A DNA stretch of 64,000 bases from positions 311,001-375,000 of the forward strand of contig JAODUP010000460.1 of NCBI GenBank assembly GCA_025642065.1. The letters are read 5' to 3'. Made by a program: the position numbers and the translations under genes. A model generated the notes under the pieces. That model had not been told where the DNA came from. It made no database searches and saw nothing but the letters and a program-made list of their open reading frames with translations. Origin of the DNA: Paralvinella palmiformis (Eukaryota > Annelida > Polychaeta > Terebellida > Alvinellidae). Below, piece by piece: positions 1 through 13,888 of this stretch (position 1 is its first letter; each line of letters begins with the position of its first letter).

Positions 1-897
1 TGGTTGAATTGTGCAAAAATATGTGTCTTGAACAACCACCAGATTACAAAGTAAGAATATATTCAAATGGAATGGTTTCAGGCAAAGATTGTGAGGGGAA
101 AATTGTTACTCTATGAGTATCTTAGAAAAAATTACAATTCAATATGAATTCTGTATACCAAGCGATTTCGACCACTTTTTCACTAAATTTAACACATTGT
201 TTGTTATATATCACAATTTTGATAAATAAGTGTTCTTTATTTCAATGACTATATTAGTTGGCATCCAGTATGCAAATTATTGACACCCTGTGGTCCTTAC
301 AAACATATGTATTCCAATTTCAGCAAATATCACATTTTTTGTCGAAGCTTCGAAGCGGGCGTATAATTATATTTCGGGTGATTACACAGAGATTACCAAG
401 AGTTATTCACGGCTATCGTTTTTTTTTCATATCTGGGGACATATATCTTGCTTAAAATAACATATATATAATATAAACAATAAAATAATGATATATAGCA
501 ACCATGTGGGGTTATGTCCGGCTACGGTGTTTCCTTTCGTTAAATATATGTATTATGATTGTTGAAATAAACAACTTGAATTGAATGGTTTTCTTCTTTG
601 TTTCTTGCTTTTATATATTCCACCTGACTAAAGAGAACGCAATCTTAATTAGAGTGATGGATTGCTCATCCGATCATTGTGAGCAAAATCGGGTCTTATG
701 AGCTGATACAAATATTTCCTTCCACTTAGGTTAATGGCTTATGGGGCAACCAGAAACTCGTGGGTATGCTGACACCCTTGAAATCAAAACACTTGCTGAT
801 ACCCTTGTACAAGTTGGAATCATCCAGACATTTCTTTTGGTATTGACTGTTGGTAAATCAATCTTCCTCATCATTCTATTGTAACACGACATGTTAA
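1..897. other. AT-rich DNA, nothing recognised
   Basis: No supported gene or mobile element. A 65-codon open frame at 258-455 has no recognisable motif and is the kind of chance frame expected in such DNA. The stretch ends just before the Harbinger-type fragment, which may belong to an element whose outer parts are no longer recognisable here. Confidence 0.5.
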
Positions 898-1110
898 TGC
901 TTTAAACAGGTTCTGGTTGGTCTACGATTCCTAGCAAAAGGGGGTCTCTTTTCTAAGGCTGATCGTATATATGGTATCTCACGATCCAGTATATATCAGT
1001 ATGTCATGATTGTGGCAAATTATCTCCCATCCTTGGCACAAGTAGAAATTGCCAAAGATCCATACATTTATATTTCGCGGTATCAAATATTTTGCGAAAT
1101 AGAGACTTAG
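898..1110 (+). pseudogene. PIF/Harbinger-type transposase (HARBI1-like) fragment
   Basis: One open frame of about 70 codons, bounded by a TAA at 895 and a TAG at 1108, reads like the N-terminal helical region of HARBI1 or Harbinger nucleases. It has a QVLVGLRFLAKG stretch (907-942), then YGISRSSIYQYV (about 967-1002), matching the family pattern of 'LRFxAxG ... GxSxSSVxR'. In the family this region lies ahead of the DDE catalytic domain, which I do not see here, so the piece is a dead fragment or a single exon. There is no start codon in the frame. The bases 'aaacag' just before the QVL codons could be an old splice acceptor. It sits outside the tandem array. Family assignment is from remembered motifs, not a search. 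Confidence 0.6.
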
Positions 1111-1572
1111 AAATTAAACTAGTTCTTTGAGAAACAGTGTTCGTTTGGTTTAACAACATCAGACGATTTTTAAGTGTCAAAACCTTTTGTTAGAAATTAG
1201 TTTCATGCTTAATTTGTGATTCAAGAGGACACATGTTTCAGGACAATTTCTGGTTTATTATTTGGTTTTCAAAGGATAAAATTGCAACTATACATAATCA
1301 TTCTTAAAATAAATTATATTTCAGAACAATATCATAAATATATATATATATAAGTTTATTCATTACACATTGTACAACAATATTTCATAGCATTCAGCTA
1401 ATCACAATAGGATTATAATAGTGACATAACAGTTTAAAGGATATTAATATTGTTTTGTTTTTCTGGGGTATTTTCTCCTTGAAATATACTCTAATTATTT
1501 AGCTAAACTAAAAGTGTCACTTATTAGTTAAAATCAATTGATTTAAATTAAACAAACTTGCAAGGTTATTTA

Positions 1573-1632
<60 letters not shown>

Positions 1633-1645
1633 TTATTTATACACG

Positions 1646-1718
<73 letters not shown>

Positions 1719-1884
1719 CACAAAATAATGTGTATTATCAGCATATCAAGTTGTAAATTGCCAATATTGATATCATTGTTAATATAATTCAATTTCATAT
1801 ATTGTACAATAGTGGTCTAGTAGTCCACATTAAGGTGTCCCCATTGATAGTAGAGATTAAAGGTCAATTTTAATCATCATCCTC
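1111..1884. other. AT-rich spacer with a long (TA)n tract
   Basis: No gene seen. The stretch holds a long, interrupted (TA)n array at 1575-1715 and otherwise plain AT-rich sequence. Homology to the tandem units begins near its right end. Confidence 0.6.
1575..1715. repeat. (TA)n microsatellite
   Basis: Two long TA runs separated by a short TTTA-rich interruption at about 1628-1648. Confidence 0.95.
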
Positions 1885-2779
1885 AATAATAATTAGTTTT
1901 GTTATTATTTTTTTTTAAACTCAATTTTAGAGATTTTATGGATAGGGAACTATATTATTGTTTGTTATACGTGTACTTATTCCTTGATTTTGGAGACACG
2001 GCCACATCAGATAACCTGACAAATGTAACTTCTATTTTTGTCACTTCTATGGATTCAATATTAATCATTATTTGAAATGGAAAATTAAAATCAAAATTAA
2101 AGGGAACATATAGAACTGGTATTAGCATTGTCCAATTGGTTACAGCAAATGTTGTTTTTTTTGCATTATTAAATCGGGAAAATTCTATTCATACATCGTA
2201 AATAATGGTTTAAGTAACTTTTTGTTGTAAGGGAAGAAGTCTAGAATAGTCTATAACAATGTCGTAATGAAACTGATCTGTTTTTGATGCTAATTATGAT
2301 ATAAAGGTAATCTAATGGACATCAAAGTCTTTCCGAGATATCCCGCTAAGACACAGTTGATTACAGGTGTTTAAATCCATAAGGAATTACCTCGGTCGAC
2401 TTTAAATACAAGAAGTGTATATTAATTATAATTAACAAAGTTTACGAAACAGTTTACAAAACCATCTATTGTGTTAAATATTTATTCACAAATTAGATTT
2501 GCCTTAATATTACCTTATTCCTCCAATTTGTAGAGAATTTAAATTCCTACTTGACGCACATATATGAACAGGTTTTAGATCAGGATTATTACGCTGACTA
2601 TGGATTTGTTAATTTATTTATTGTTTCCAAGACGAAGAACTAGTTTTGGTAGCAAAGCAAGATTGGGGTGTATAGGTGATACAAAACAAAACAAACAAAC
2701 AAACAAACAAACACAACGACTCATAAAGAAACCAATATCATATATTTGAACTGATATGCGTTATTGTGTTAGTTGGACG

Positions 2780-2884
<105 letters not shown>

Positions 2885-3198
2885 GCGAATTTTAAATATA
2901 TCTTTTCTATGTGTTAGTAAATTATATGATGCAATATGTATTCTGTCTTGTCGCCGGCATCATGTTAAGATCTATTTTACTGACTATTTGGGGCTCTTCA
3001 GATGGACAGTGACTGATAATGGTTGTATCTAAGTGCACACGTATGTTACCCCAGAGTACTATTTGTATTCATTTGCCAGAGTATATTGAGTAACAGTCAT
3101 AGGTGGTCAGTCATGGGTGTAATGGATGAGAAACACTCTATGGAAATCGTGTTTGTGTGTTTGTTTACGGTTTGTCGTATGTTATGATAGTGTATGTA

Positions 3199-3199
<1 letters not shown>

Positions 3200-3268
<69 letters not shown>

Positions 3269-3324
3269 AACACACACACACACACATATATATATAATAC
3301 ACACACAAACACACACATTCACAT
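3200..3324. repeat. Compound (TA)n-(CA)n microsatellite
   Basis: TA run at 3200-3266 followed by CA repeats broken by a short TA run. It occupies the TG-rich position found after block 3 in units B and C. Confidence 0.95.
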
Positions 3325-5744
3325 GCAAATATACACTTTACAGTAACGACAGTTTGTGTCATTTATTTAAGTCATAGGCCTACGGGCATTGAAATGCAGA
3401 TGTCGCCTGGAGAAATACAAGACCTTACAACTAGCAGAATGTTATCGTTCGTTGTCCGCATCCATAAAATGAACTAGCCAGTTAATGTTGACACATCACG
3501 GCAACTGAACTGGTTAACATTTGTTCAAACTCAAAATGTAGAGACAGGGAACTTGCAATCAAACAGACGGAGTATGGTACTAAAAACAAACAAACAAACG
3601 GGAGCTACGTGATGTTGGTATTTATTTTCTGATTTGCTTAATTTACACACTTTCGCAAATGTGCAGGCATACATACAAATCCCCACGCACATACATACAC
3701 GCACACACTCATACACATACATACATACATACACACACTCAAACAAAGACAAATAACAGGTTTTTATTCCTTTCGGTATTAAGTCATAGAGGAATGAAAA
3801 TATGTTGCTTCTCAATCATATATGGAGAGAGATAAAGTGGGAATGAAAGTGCACACAACGGAACCACTTATCCCCCTAGTAATTTCAATGTGTCGTTTTA
3901 TTGGCGTTAACTTAGCAGTATCACATTTCTTAAATCCAGGTTTATTACCAACAAACTCTACCCATTGAATGTTCAGTATGTTATGTTTCTTAACTACATT
4001 TACTACAAGCGTTCTCAGGTTACGTGATACATAAATATGTTGCTTATTTTTCTCTGAGGACACCTGATATACAGTGATGGTTTATATAATTTATCGATAT
4101 ATACAATGGCTATTATTTGTAGTTGTGTAGGTATTATTAACATACTATATTTTGAATTACGATTATTTGTTGTGTGGAAGAATTGCAACCGGGTAGAAAA
4201 ATCCACTACTGTGAAGTTTAGCGGACGAAATAAAATCTATATATGTACTGTATTTGTGCTACCGTACTTACTAATATATAACGGGATGAACATGTTATTG
4301 ATTTTTTGCCAGTGTAATGCCGTGGAATTGGAGATAAGACGGCAACAGTGTTTATATTCTAGACATACGTGTTTCCCCAACCACAATATGCCATGGTACC
4401 TTTAATACTATATGTTCTATGGTAAGTATAAGTGCTTTGAACATATTTCTCATTTGCACAATGGTGCCAGTTTCCTGCGATAATGAACCTCCCGGTCTAG
4501 TTCAAAGAGTAGTTTTTCATTGATGATTAAGAACAAAAGAATAATATCAAAGTTTGAATGTGGACTATACCCTTATTTCTTTTCTATTTACACTTTCAAG
4601 TCAGGAAAGGATATCATCTTGATCATGGTTAAAGCTAAATTAGTTTGCGGACAGAGAAAATGATGACATCATGATTTTTCTGTTGATGTATTTCCCGCCT
4701 GCAAAATAAGCACCAATTAAACGTTTTTTACTAGGTTACGTGACGTCAGCGATAAAATATGATGCTAATGAATACTTTTCGTGAACCAAAACTCTTTAAT
4801 CGCTAGAAGTTAAAAATATTTTTAAACATCCATCCTCAGACCATGATACAAATCTTAGCAAACTGCGGAAGAAAAATATTATTGAACATTCGAGATTAAG
4901 TAAACAAGAAACATATAATTTTTTTCAAAATAAAATAAATTAAAGCCTCTATAATTATTCCAAAAAAGCTTTCTTCAATTCACCATCTACACGCATCAAC
5001 ACATATATATTTATGCCTACCCTACCAATATCAAGACATATATAACTGGTGCTACAAAACTCCAGGCAGACCCACCACAGGAAAAGTTGAAGCCAAACTT
5101 ATTTCAGGTCACCCACTCACATGACAGTTGCATAGTTTTTTACTAGCTGTATTGAGAATTTGCATTTTTAATTGAATATCTGCAGTTATAATTTAAATGT
5201 GGTTATAAACTAGTAGACATAGTGTTTTATATATATACTTTCCTTCTATGGATTGTATATGTGGCTCGAAGCGATTATATGAAAATAGAATGTTATCGTT
5301 GATTATTTTAGTTGAACAGAGAGCTCATTCAATTACCAAAATAACTAGCGGATTTAAGAACTCCCAAGATGTAAACAATTAATAGCGGCGCTAAGAGATG
5401 CCTCTGATCGTCGATTGCGGTCGTCATTTGAGTTTGTATTGCATAATGGTGTGCGTTTAAATACAATCATCTTTTCTGTATGTTAATTATATGACTGGGT
5501 TGGTGATATTTACAAATTCTTAATGTTATTTTTTATTATCTAGTCAGTGTTGTCTTTATCCTATAAAGTGGCAACATGTTTCTGTCAATCACACTATTGT
5601 AGTACGTGTGAAAAGATGATATGTCATGAATTAGTTAATCACTGGACCGATAGAAAGTTTCACAATTGCGTTGATACGATATTGGGTATATTAATTTTAA
5701 GTATCACGACTTTTAGTGATTTGTTTTTTAACATTTTAAAGGAT

Positions 5745-5747
<3 letters not shown>

Positions 5748-5793
<46 letters not shown>

Positions 5794-5795
5794 AG

Positions 5796-5875
<80 letters not shown>
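5748..5875. repeat. Compound (TA)n-(TG)n microsatellite
   Basis: TA run at 5748-5786, a ten-base link, then an almost pure TG run at 5797-5875, directly before block 6 of unit A. Confidence 0.95.
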
Positions 5876-5876
<1 letters not shown>

Positions 5877-6304
5877 GTCTTTACTAGGAACAACAAATCA
5901 GGGATGTCATTTAAGGTTGTTTCTACCAATCTGTCCAGTAGATGAATTATCCGAGACGACTATTATTAAGGGCTGAGATAATCAGTGTCCACTTAAAAAA
6001 AGAGTAAATATGATAGGAAAAGACCTACTAGAGTACTGCATTAGCAGATATTCACTGATACTAAGTATGATATTTCCCTTGAGTATCATTTACCAATATG
6101 CTGATGTTTATTTAGTACAAATATCTCCATCTTTATTTTATTACTCAGCCACTTTGTTGGATACCTTATAACATGTCTTATATATGTTGGTTTTGTTGCC
6201 GTGATATGAGAACACAAAGGATTCTGGAGATGGCCAACAGACGATAAAGGTTTTACGGCAGTATTTTACACTAAAGAAAAATATAGCAACACTCGTAATA
6301 GATA

Positions 6305-6462
<158 letters not shown>

Positions 6463-6616
6463 TGTTAGCTTTTTGTGTGGTTAATTTATCTATATTCAAT
6501 ATAAAACAACCACAACCGAGTCAAGAGAATGTTAATGACTCTTACCTCGCGCACATGTACGCGTTTGGGTGTGTATTTAACTGTGTCATTATGTGTGGAC
6601 TTGTATGTTTCTCAAA

Positions 6617-6660
6617 GTGTGTGTGTGTGTGTGTGGGTGTGTGTGTGTGTGTGTGTGTGT
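6617..6660. repeat. (GT)n microsatellite in block 7
   Basis: GT run with one GG interruption. The same position in unit B (about 12930-13010) is a decayed TG-rich stretch, and in unit C' a short GT run (28969-28990). Confidence 0.9.
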
Positions 6661-8558
6661 TAATGTTAGCAGTTGCGTATGTTTGCATATGTGTGTTTAT
6701 ATCTGAAATTACGACGTAAAACTTACTATCCTGATCCTATAATAAAAATCGACGTTCATTGATTATTTCATTTTAATCTGGAAAATAAATATTTATTATA
6801 ATATATAATGATAGCAACATTTTGTCTACCGCATTGGACAACAAAGGCATACTTATTTCCCAGATATCAATACATATTAAAGTTTGTATCTAATGATCGT
6901 GTCGGCTTAGAATAGAGGTACATATATTTGTATCGTAGCGGATACTTTAACGGTGTGTTATTTTGTCATTCGAGAGAAGATTAAGGAACATGTGCATACT
7001 TTGATTTGTCTGAAACCGGCTCTTATAAACGATTTTCAGTGAGTGAAGTTTTTTGTGTGGATAATGGTAGCTGTTTCTTGGAATAAGGTTGGAAATAATA
7101 GAATATAAGAAATAGCCAGTGGATGCAATGCCCGAACGATATATATATTTTGGTTGATGAATTGAAATAGACAATCTCCATCAATCATTTCCTTAATAAA
7201 ACGATTATGAAATTATAAAGCGATGATAAATATCAAGGTGTTCTTCATAAATAAAAGATCAGAAAGATAAATTAAGCAATATAAAAATAAATAAGAAACT
7301 AATCTATCAAACAAGTAAAGAAAGACAGACCAAAAGGCTGAAACACCTTGTTAAAACAAGATAGAGAACATCGCTTCCAACCCTAATTATTGATCAGCAA
7401 ATTTAACTGGAATGAGATTTTATACATATATATAATTAGGTTATATGTTTATTTTAGAGATCTACTGAGTTCAGTTGAATTACTTAGCCTCGGCTTTCGC
7501 CACACCTTGAAATTATGAAAGGTCAGCGCCTGTCAAATAAGTTTGTTACAATAGGAAATATATGAATTATGTTTGTAATAGGCAGTCACATGAGACACTG
7601 GTATAAGAATGGTGCAAGTGTATTTAGATTGGTAACATGTGTTAGTCACCTGGCTATTTTCCACCCAAGGGAAATCCAGTGGAAGGAAATCAATAAAGCT
7701 AGAATATATTGGAATACAGTTTAATTGTAATGGTAGTTCTTCAGAAATACATGACATTAGGTATTAAATACTCTGTTTCATCTGAATGAATTGAGCTGTC
7801 TGCCACCACTAAACATAAAAACGTCCTATCTTAGATACTAATGTTATATTATATTTAGAGCAACTGAAAATACATTCTATAATTAATTATTGTCAGTATA
7901 TTATTAATAGGAAATAAATATGCATTAAGCAACGCGTATTGCATTATTCGCCAGAGACATTACAGCACATTTATAAGGAGAGTCAGCTCATTTCGATAGT
8001 TCCATAAAGCTTCAGCTGCAGTGAGAGAGAGTCAGCCAAGGACGTTATGAAAAGGCGAGTGGTACACAGACATGACATATCATGGCTAGCTGGTGTAATC
8101 CATTGTTGGACAGATAATAGTTTTATTAATCTTGATGGGGGATCAATCAAATGAGGGAGAAACATAACCATTGGTAATGTCCTGACTTAGTGAAAGGTCT
8201 TCTACTCCTCGCCGTACGTAACCTGACCTTGACTTGATGTATTGTGTCTATAAACAAGCAACACTGTATCAACCAGCTTAGTTCAACTGACATACCCTGT
8301 ATTGTTCAATAGAACTGTGCTCTCAGCAAATCTCGTTTTTGTGTATTTCACAAATAACAGTGAATTTGCTTAAGGGAAATTGATTTTGTTTTGCGTTTCT
8401 TTTAACATACAAATTTAACTTCTTTATGTAAATAACAGTGTTGCATTCAACTAGGCAAGAGCATGATCAGAGATGTATGCGTAGTGTTGATTTGAATGTC
8501 AATTATGTGTTATAAACTAACAGTACACTTTCATGTACATTCAGTCAGAAATGTCCTT

Positions 8559-8562
<4 letters not shown>

Positions 8563-8597
<35 letters not shown>
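8563..8597. repeat. (TA)n at the A/B unit junction
   Basis: Matches in position and flanks the (TA)n at 15922-15981, so it is a microsatellite locus shared by duplicated copies. Confidence 0.9.
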
Positions 8598-8601
<4 letters not shown>

Positions 8602-9855
8602 GTCATAAACAAATTCATTTATTCAATTTAATAAAAACTCCGATATCACTTTATTAAGTATTTTCAAGAACTAGTTGGAATGAAGTAATATATTTTAGTT
8701 AAAAGTATTGACACTGTAACTTCTTTCATATAATGTTTTACTAAAGTTTAAACATATTACAGTTAGATAATTATATTATTGTTTGTTGTACGTGTACCTA
8801 TTACTTGATTTTGGAGACGCGGGCCATGTCGTGTCAGATAAGGTGACGAAAGTCAGTTGAATTTGTGTCACTACCTCGGATCCAATATTAATCATTACGA
8901 TGATTTAATGTTGCACTCTATTATTGAGTATTAATGTAGAGATTACTCAATTATTGTGAATCACTAAGTCCGTATATAAACATTGCCTAAACTGGCCACA
9001 TCACCGTTTCCGATTCCATAGTGTCGCCCTCTACTCTATATAAAAGAAAATTGCTGTCATATCTCAGTTTTACTGACACGGTCTTTTTCGGCGTTATTTT
9101 ACACAAATATGACTCCTCAATAAATAATAAAATTCACTACATTTCCTGAAGTGTACTGAATACAGAAGTATACTGCTGCTTAACATTAAATTTCATAAAC
9201 CTGTTGACACGTAGTTATTAGGAGTGCATTTTGTCTTCAGCCCTGTCGCCGGCATTCTGTCACGACATCCTTTTCACTGAATACTTAAGGTTCTCCAGAT
9301 GGACACTGAATGATAATGGATTTATCGAAGTACAGACGTTTGTTCCTCCAGAGAACTATTTATATTCATTTCCTACAGTATATTGAGTAACAGTCACAGG
9401 TCAGTCAGTCATGGGTGTAATGGACGAGAAGCAGTATATAGAAACCGTGTTCGTGTGTGTTTTTACGACAATATGGATGTGTGTTTATGTAGCCGTTGGT
9501 ATATGGGCGTGTATACATTATGTTATGCATATAAACGTATGCGTGTCTTTGAGTGTCTGTGAGTATATTTGTCAATGTATGTATGTATTTGTGTGTGTAT
9601 GCATGGCGGGATAGGTCCAAAATATAAAACCTTATCAAACCGTGAATACATAATTCAGAAGGTTCTATTTCCTTTTAAGGCTAAATCAAGAAATGCACAC
9701 ATTTTTGTAATATAATCATTATGTTATGATTAACGTACCTGTACCTAAGACATATTCCTTTAGGTCTGTGTATTTGTGGAATTTCCAAAAATGTCAATAT
9801 AGATATCTCTATAAGGGTTACGTTTGTGTACAGAGATCTGATTTTTCACATTCGT

Positions 9856-10047
9856 CGATAATGGTGATTGGTGTTTTACAGCAACTTTTGTGCATGTGAT
9901 AGGCTAATTGGGCCGAGCTTCCTCTATAGATAATGAAGCGAAGTCAAAGATTTAACAACCTTCAGATATGCCCAAGCCGATATTCATATACGGGTGGTAG
10001 TGATCTGTTGTCCAACAGGCTACCGTTAGACGACGGAAGCGCTCTTT
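9856..10047 (-). mobile_element. tRNA-derived SINE, copy in unit B
   Basis: On the minus strand, a tRNA-like head runs from about 10047 down to 9975. It has an A-box-like segment (complement of 10016-10036, reading GTCGTCTAACGGTAGCCTG) and a decayed B-box-like segment (complement of about 9976-9993). A body of about 120 bases follows, ending near 9856. The same element lies at the equivalent place in unit C (21533-21720), and a related copy in the opposite orientation lies at 24991-25150. Head, body and dispersion fit a SINE transcribed by RNA polymerase III. The tRNA of origin is not certain. A duplicated flank (about 10051-10060) resembles the left flank. Confidence 0.6.
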
Positions 10048-10569
10048 GTCACTCACGAACAGTATGTTTACCACGGTACTATATTAAAGCATGACGTCAT
10101 CCCTTATCTGATTTCACAAATATTGGTACCCGGTACTCAACTTCTTGCGAGACCTATGCTCGTTTGGACTGTTAAATAAACATTTGACTGGAGTTAGAGA
10201 GTGAGCTAAGGGAACGTCAACAAAACGACCGTTTTACAAACATGACATATCGTGGCCAGTGCGTGGAATCCACTCGTTGACATCAAATATATATATCAAT
10301 CCTGATGGTAACATCGATCGTATGATATATAACCATTACGGTTGTCCCATTCCTGGCCAAGTGAAAGATCACTGTGCATTTTTCTCAACGGCTTGACCAA
10401 ATTGTAATCTAAATTCGAGTGTCAACAAATGGTACAAGACTGTATCGTATAAATTGCTTCCACATAAAGAATGCGTATTGCTAAGTTGAAGCTTGATAAT
10501 AGTAAAAATGAGGATTTTATCTAATAAATAGCAGGCATACATACATACATACACACACAAGGGTACGCG

Positions 10570-10647
10570 CGCACACACACCCCCGCACAACACACATGCA
10601 CAAAACAAACAACACAGATACACACACACACACACACACACACAAAC

Positions 10648-10695
<48 letters not shown>
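10570..10695. repeat. Compound (CA)n-(TA)n microsatellite
   Basis: Degenerate CA array ending in a pure TA run, just before block 5. Unit C has a CA-TA array at the same place (22328-22409). Confidence 0.92.
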
Positions 10696-10698
<3 letters not shown>

Positions 10699-12185
10699 AA
10701 AGACAAATAACATGTTTTAATGAGCAACGATTTGTCTATTAAGATTAGTTGAATGACTATATTTAGTTCCTTAATTGTATATGGAGAGCGAGAAAGTGGG
10801 GATGAATTGTACACAACGTATCCACTTATCTCATTAGCAATCTGTTTCTGTCATTTTATTAGCGTTCACTTACCAATATCACATTTCTTTAAATCACGAT
10901 TTATTACCAACAAATTATAATCATTGAACGTTTAATACATTGTGTTTCTTAACTACATTTACTACAAACTTTCTCAGTTCACGTGATAACTAAAGATGCT
11001 ATTAATGTTTCATTCAAGATACCTTATATACACTGATGAATTTAAATAAATTGTCGATATATACAATGATTCTTATTTGTATTTGTGTAGTTATTATTAA
11101 TACAATGTATTTGGAATTATGATAATGTATTGTGGGAAATAATTGCACACACATAGAAAAATTCTATGTATTTTAGCACACGGACAAAAGGTGTATGTGT
11201 AATGTTTTTGTGATACCGTAGTTACTAATATATAACAGGATGAACATGTTATTGATTTCTTGCCAGTGTAACACCTTGGCATTGGCAATAACACGGCAAC
11301 CGAAACGTGTTTACATTGTACAGAGACGTGTTTCACCAACCACAATCTGTTACTGTGCCTTATATAATAGATGTTCTTTAGGAAGTATAAGTGATTTGAA
11401 CATATTTCTCTTTTCCCGATTTTTTGAAATTTTAGGGAAAAAAAAATTAAATCATCTTTTAACGTTTTTGGTTTTAAATTTTTCCCAATCCATACAGGTG
11501 CAGTTGTTGATATGTAATCAGGTATTTTTTTCTCTCGATAATTAGCCACCTGTATATCTTAAGAAAGGAATGAAATGAAATGAAAAGAATCTAAATTTAA
11601 TTGAAGTTTCCTTTGAGGTCATCTTAGTTTTGCGAAATTACCGTTATTGAATAAAAATATTTCTCAACAACTCTATTCATGTCGAGGTTTATGTGGTCAC
11701 GTCGATGGTGTTATATTGCAAAGGACAATGAATATATTCAAACAATTACTATTTAGCTATATTTTGGTTTTGGCATTGGCCTTTGAAGAGTTTGACAATT
11801 GAATTAACACATTTGTATGATGATTATTTGAAGAAGGTTGCAACAACTGAATTATAGCTGTACATGTGAATGACGTAGTTAACGGAAACATTTTCACAAT
11901 TGCTGTGATGATATATTGGTTATGTTCCTCCTATGTATAACGACAATACAGATGATGATGTTTGCTTTTTAGAGTTTTAATGTAGAGCAACATTTGACTA
12001 GTGAGACATTAGACATGTTTCAGCACGAAATGACGATTGTCTAAATTCAGCTCATGACGAAGCGTCCAGAGTGTCAATTCACCATTAGAAATATCGAAAT
12101 CAGAGCCGTATGCCACATGTGCAGGAAACATTTGGGCGTGCGAGCACACACATGGTCAGCCACAAATACACGCACATTCATATAC

Positions 12186-12270
12186 ACACACGGAAACACA
12201 TACACACATACACACGCACACGCACGCACACACACACTAAACTACACACACACACAGACACACTCATACA
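12186..12270. repeat. Degenerate (CA)n
   Basis: CA-rich array with scattered G and T substitutions, lying between block 5 and block 6 of unit B. Unit C' has a similar array at 28088-28160. Confidence 0.85.
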
Positions 12271-13756
12271 CATAATGGTAATGAAAAAGAATATATCTCT
12301 GATTCACTGAACCAATAAAACACCATTAAAACCCGAAGAACTTTGATGGGGAAACAATATGAGGACAGGTACATGATTAACTTTAGAAACGATTACGCAC
12401 TTTTTCGATGATAATAATGACGACTTTAATCAACACGATAAATCAAAATATATTTCCACAGTTAAATTCTTGATTGCTTTCTTGGTTAAATGTTCATTAT
12501 CCTATTGATGTTTGGATATTTCAAAATGATTAATGATAATTTGTCATTTTTGAAATCTCCATCTCGTCTTTAATGGGAATAACAAATCAGGGATGACATT
12601 TAAGATTTATTTCTATCTATCAGACAAGTAGATGAATTATCCGAGAGGATAATTATTAAGGGCTGGGATAATCAGTGTCCCCTTAAATAAAATAATAAAT
12701 ATGATAGGGAAAGAGCTACTAGAGTACTGCATTAGCACATATCCACTTATACTACGTGTGATATTCCCTTTGAGTATCATTTACCAATATGCTGATGTTT
12801 ATTTATTCTGAGTACAATATATATTAATTTTATACTTATAATCGAGGTTAATTTATCTGTATTCAATATTAAACAACCACAACCGAGTCAAGAGAATGTT
12901 AATGACTCTTACCGCGCGAACATGTATGTGTGTGTGTGGTGTGTGTTGTGTGTTTGACTCTGTCATTGTGTGTTGGCTTGTATGTTTCTCGAAGTGTGTG
13001 TGTGCGTTAAAGTTAGCACTTGCGTATGTTTACATATGTGTATTAATATATGAAATTGTGACGTAAAACTTACTTTACTTATACCACAATACAAATCGAC
13101 GTTAGTTTTCGTAGGTTCAATAATTAATTCATTTTATTCTGGAAAATAAATGTTTATTATCATATATAATGATAGCACCATGTTATGTACAACATTGGAC
13201 AACAAAGGCATGCTTATTTCCCACATACCAAAACGTATTAAAGTTTGAATCTAATGATCGTGTCAGATTGGAATCGAGGTACATATATTTGTATCGTAGG
13301 GAATACCTTTACGGCGTGTTATGTTGTTATTAGAGAGAATAAAATTAAGGAACAGATGTATACTTTGATTTTTCCGAAACCAGCTCTTATAAACGATTTT
13401 CCTGTGTGTGAGTTGCTTTTATGGATAATGGTAGTTGTTTCTAGTGGATGCAATGGCTCATCGATAGAAATAGCTTTTGGTTGATGAACATAGATTAACT
13501 GAAATTGTCAATCCCCATAAATCATTTCCTTAATCAAACAATTATGAAATTTTAAAACGATGATACATATCAAGATGTATTTCATAAATAAAAGAAAAGA
13601 CAGATTAATTAAGCAATATAAAACTAAATAAGGACATTAATCCATCAAACTAGTCTAGAAAGACAGACCAAAAAGCTGAAAGACAGTGATAAAACAAGAT
13701 AGAGAACATCGCTTCTAACTATTCCCAAAGGAAAACGAGATGAGTCTACACGATCA

Positions 13757-13759
<3 letters not shown>

Positions 13760-13821
<62 letters not shown>

Positions 13822-13828
13822 ATATTTT

Positions 13829-13886
<58 letters not shown>
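13760..13886. repeat. Compound (TA)n-(GT)n microsatellite
   Basis: TA run at 13760-13826, then GT at 13829-13886, inserted within block 8 of unit B. Units C' and D lack it at the aligned place (about 30380 and 38920). Confidence 0.95.

Positions 13887-13888
<2 letters not shown>

Noticed and set aside
9411..9614. Cysteine-rich 67-codon frame resembling a small secreted peptide
   Set aside because: The cysteines come from a decayed TG array. The matching positions in units A and C give different low-complexity products.
11240..11545. Repeated start MNMLLI.CQ.NT in block 5 of four units as a duplicated small secreted-protein gene
   Set aside because: Unit A carries a frameshift, upstream sequence has stops in unit B, and most differences between B and C' change amino acids, so selection on a protein is not supported.
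13245..13484. 79-codon frame in block 7 of unit B as a gene
   Set aside because: The aligned sequence in unit A contains several in-frame stops, and unit C' is shortened.
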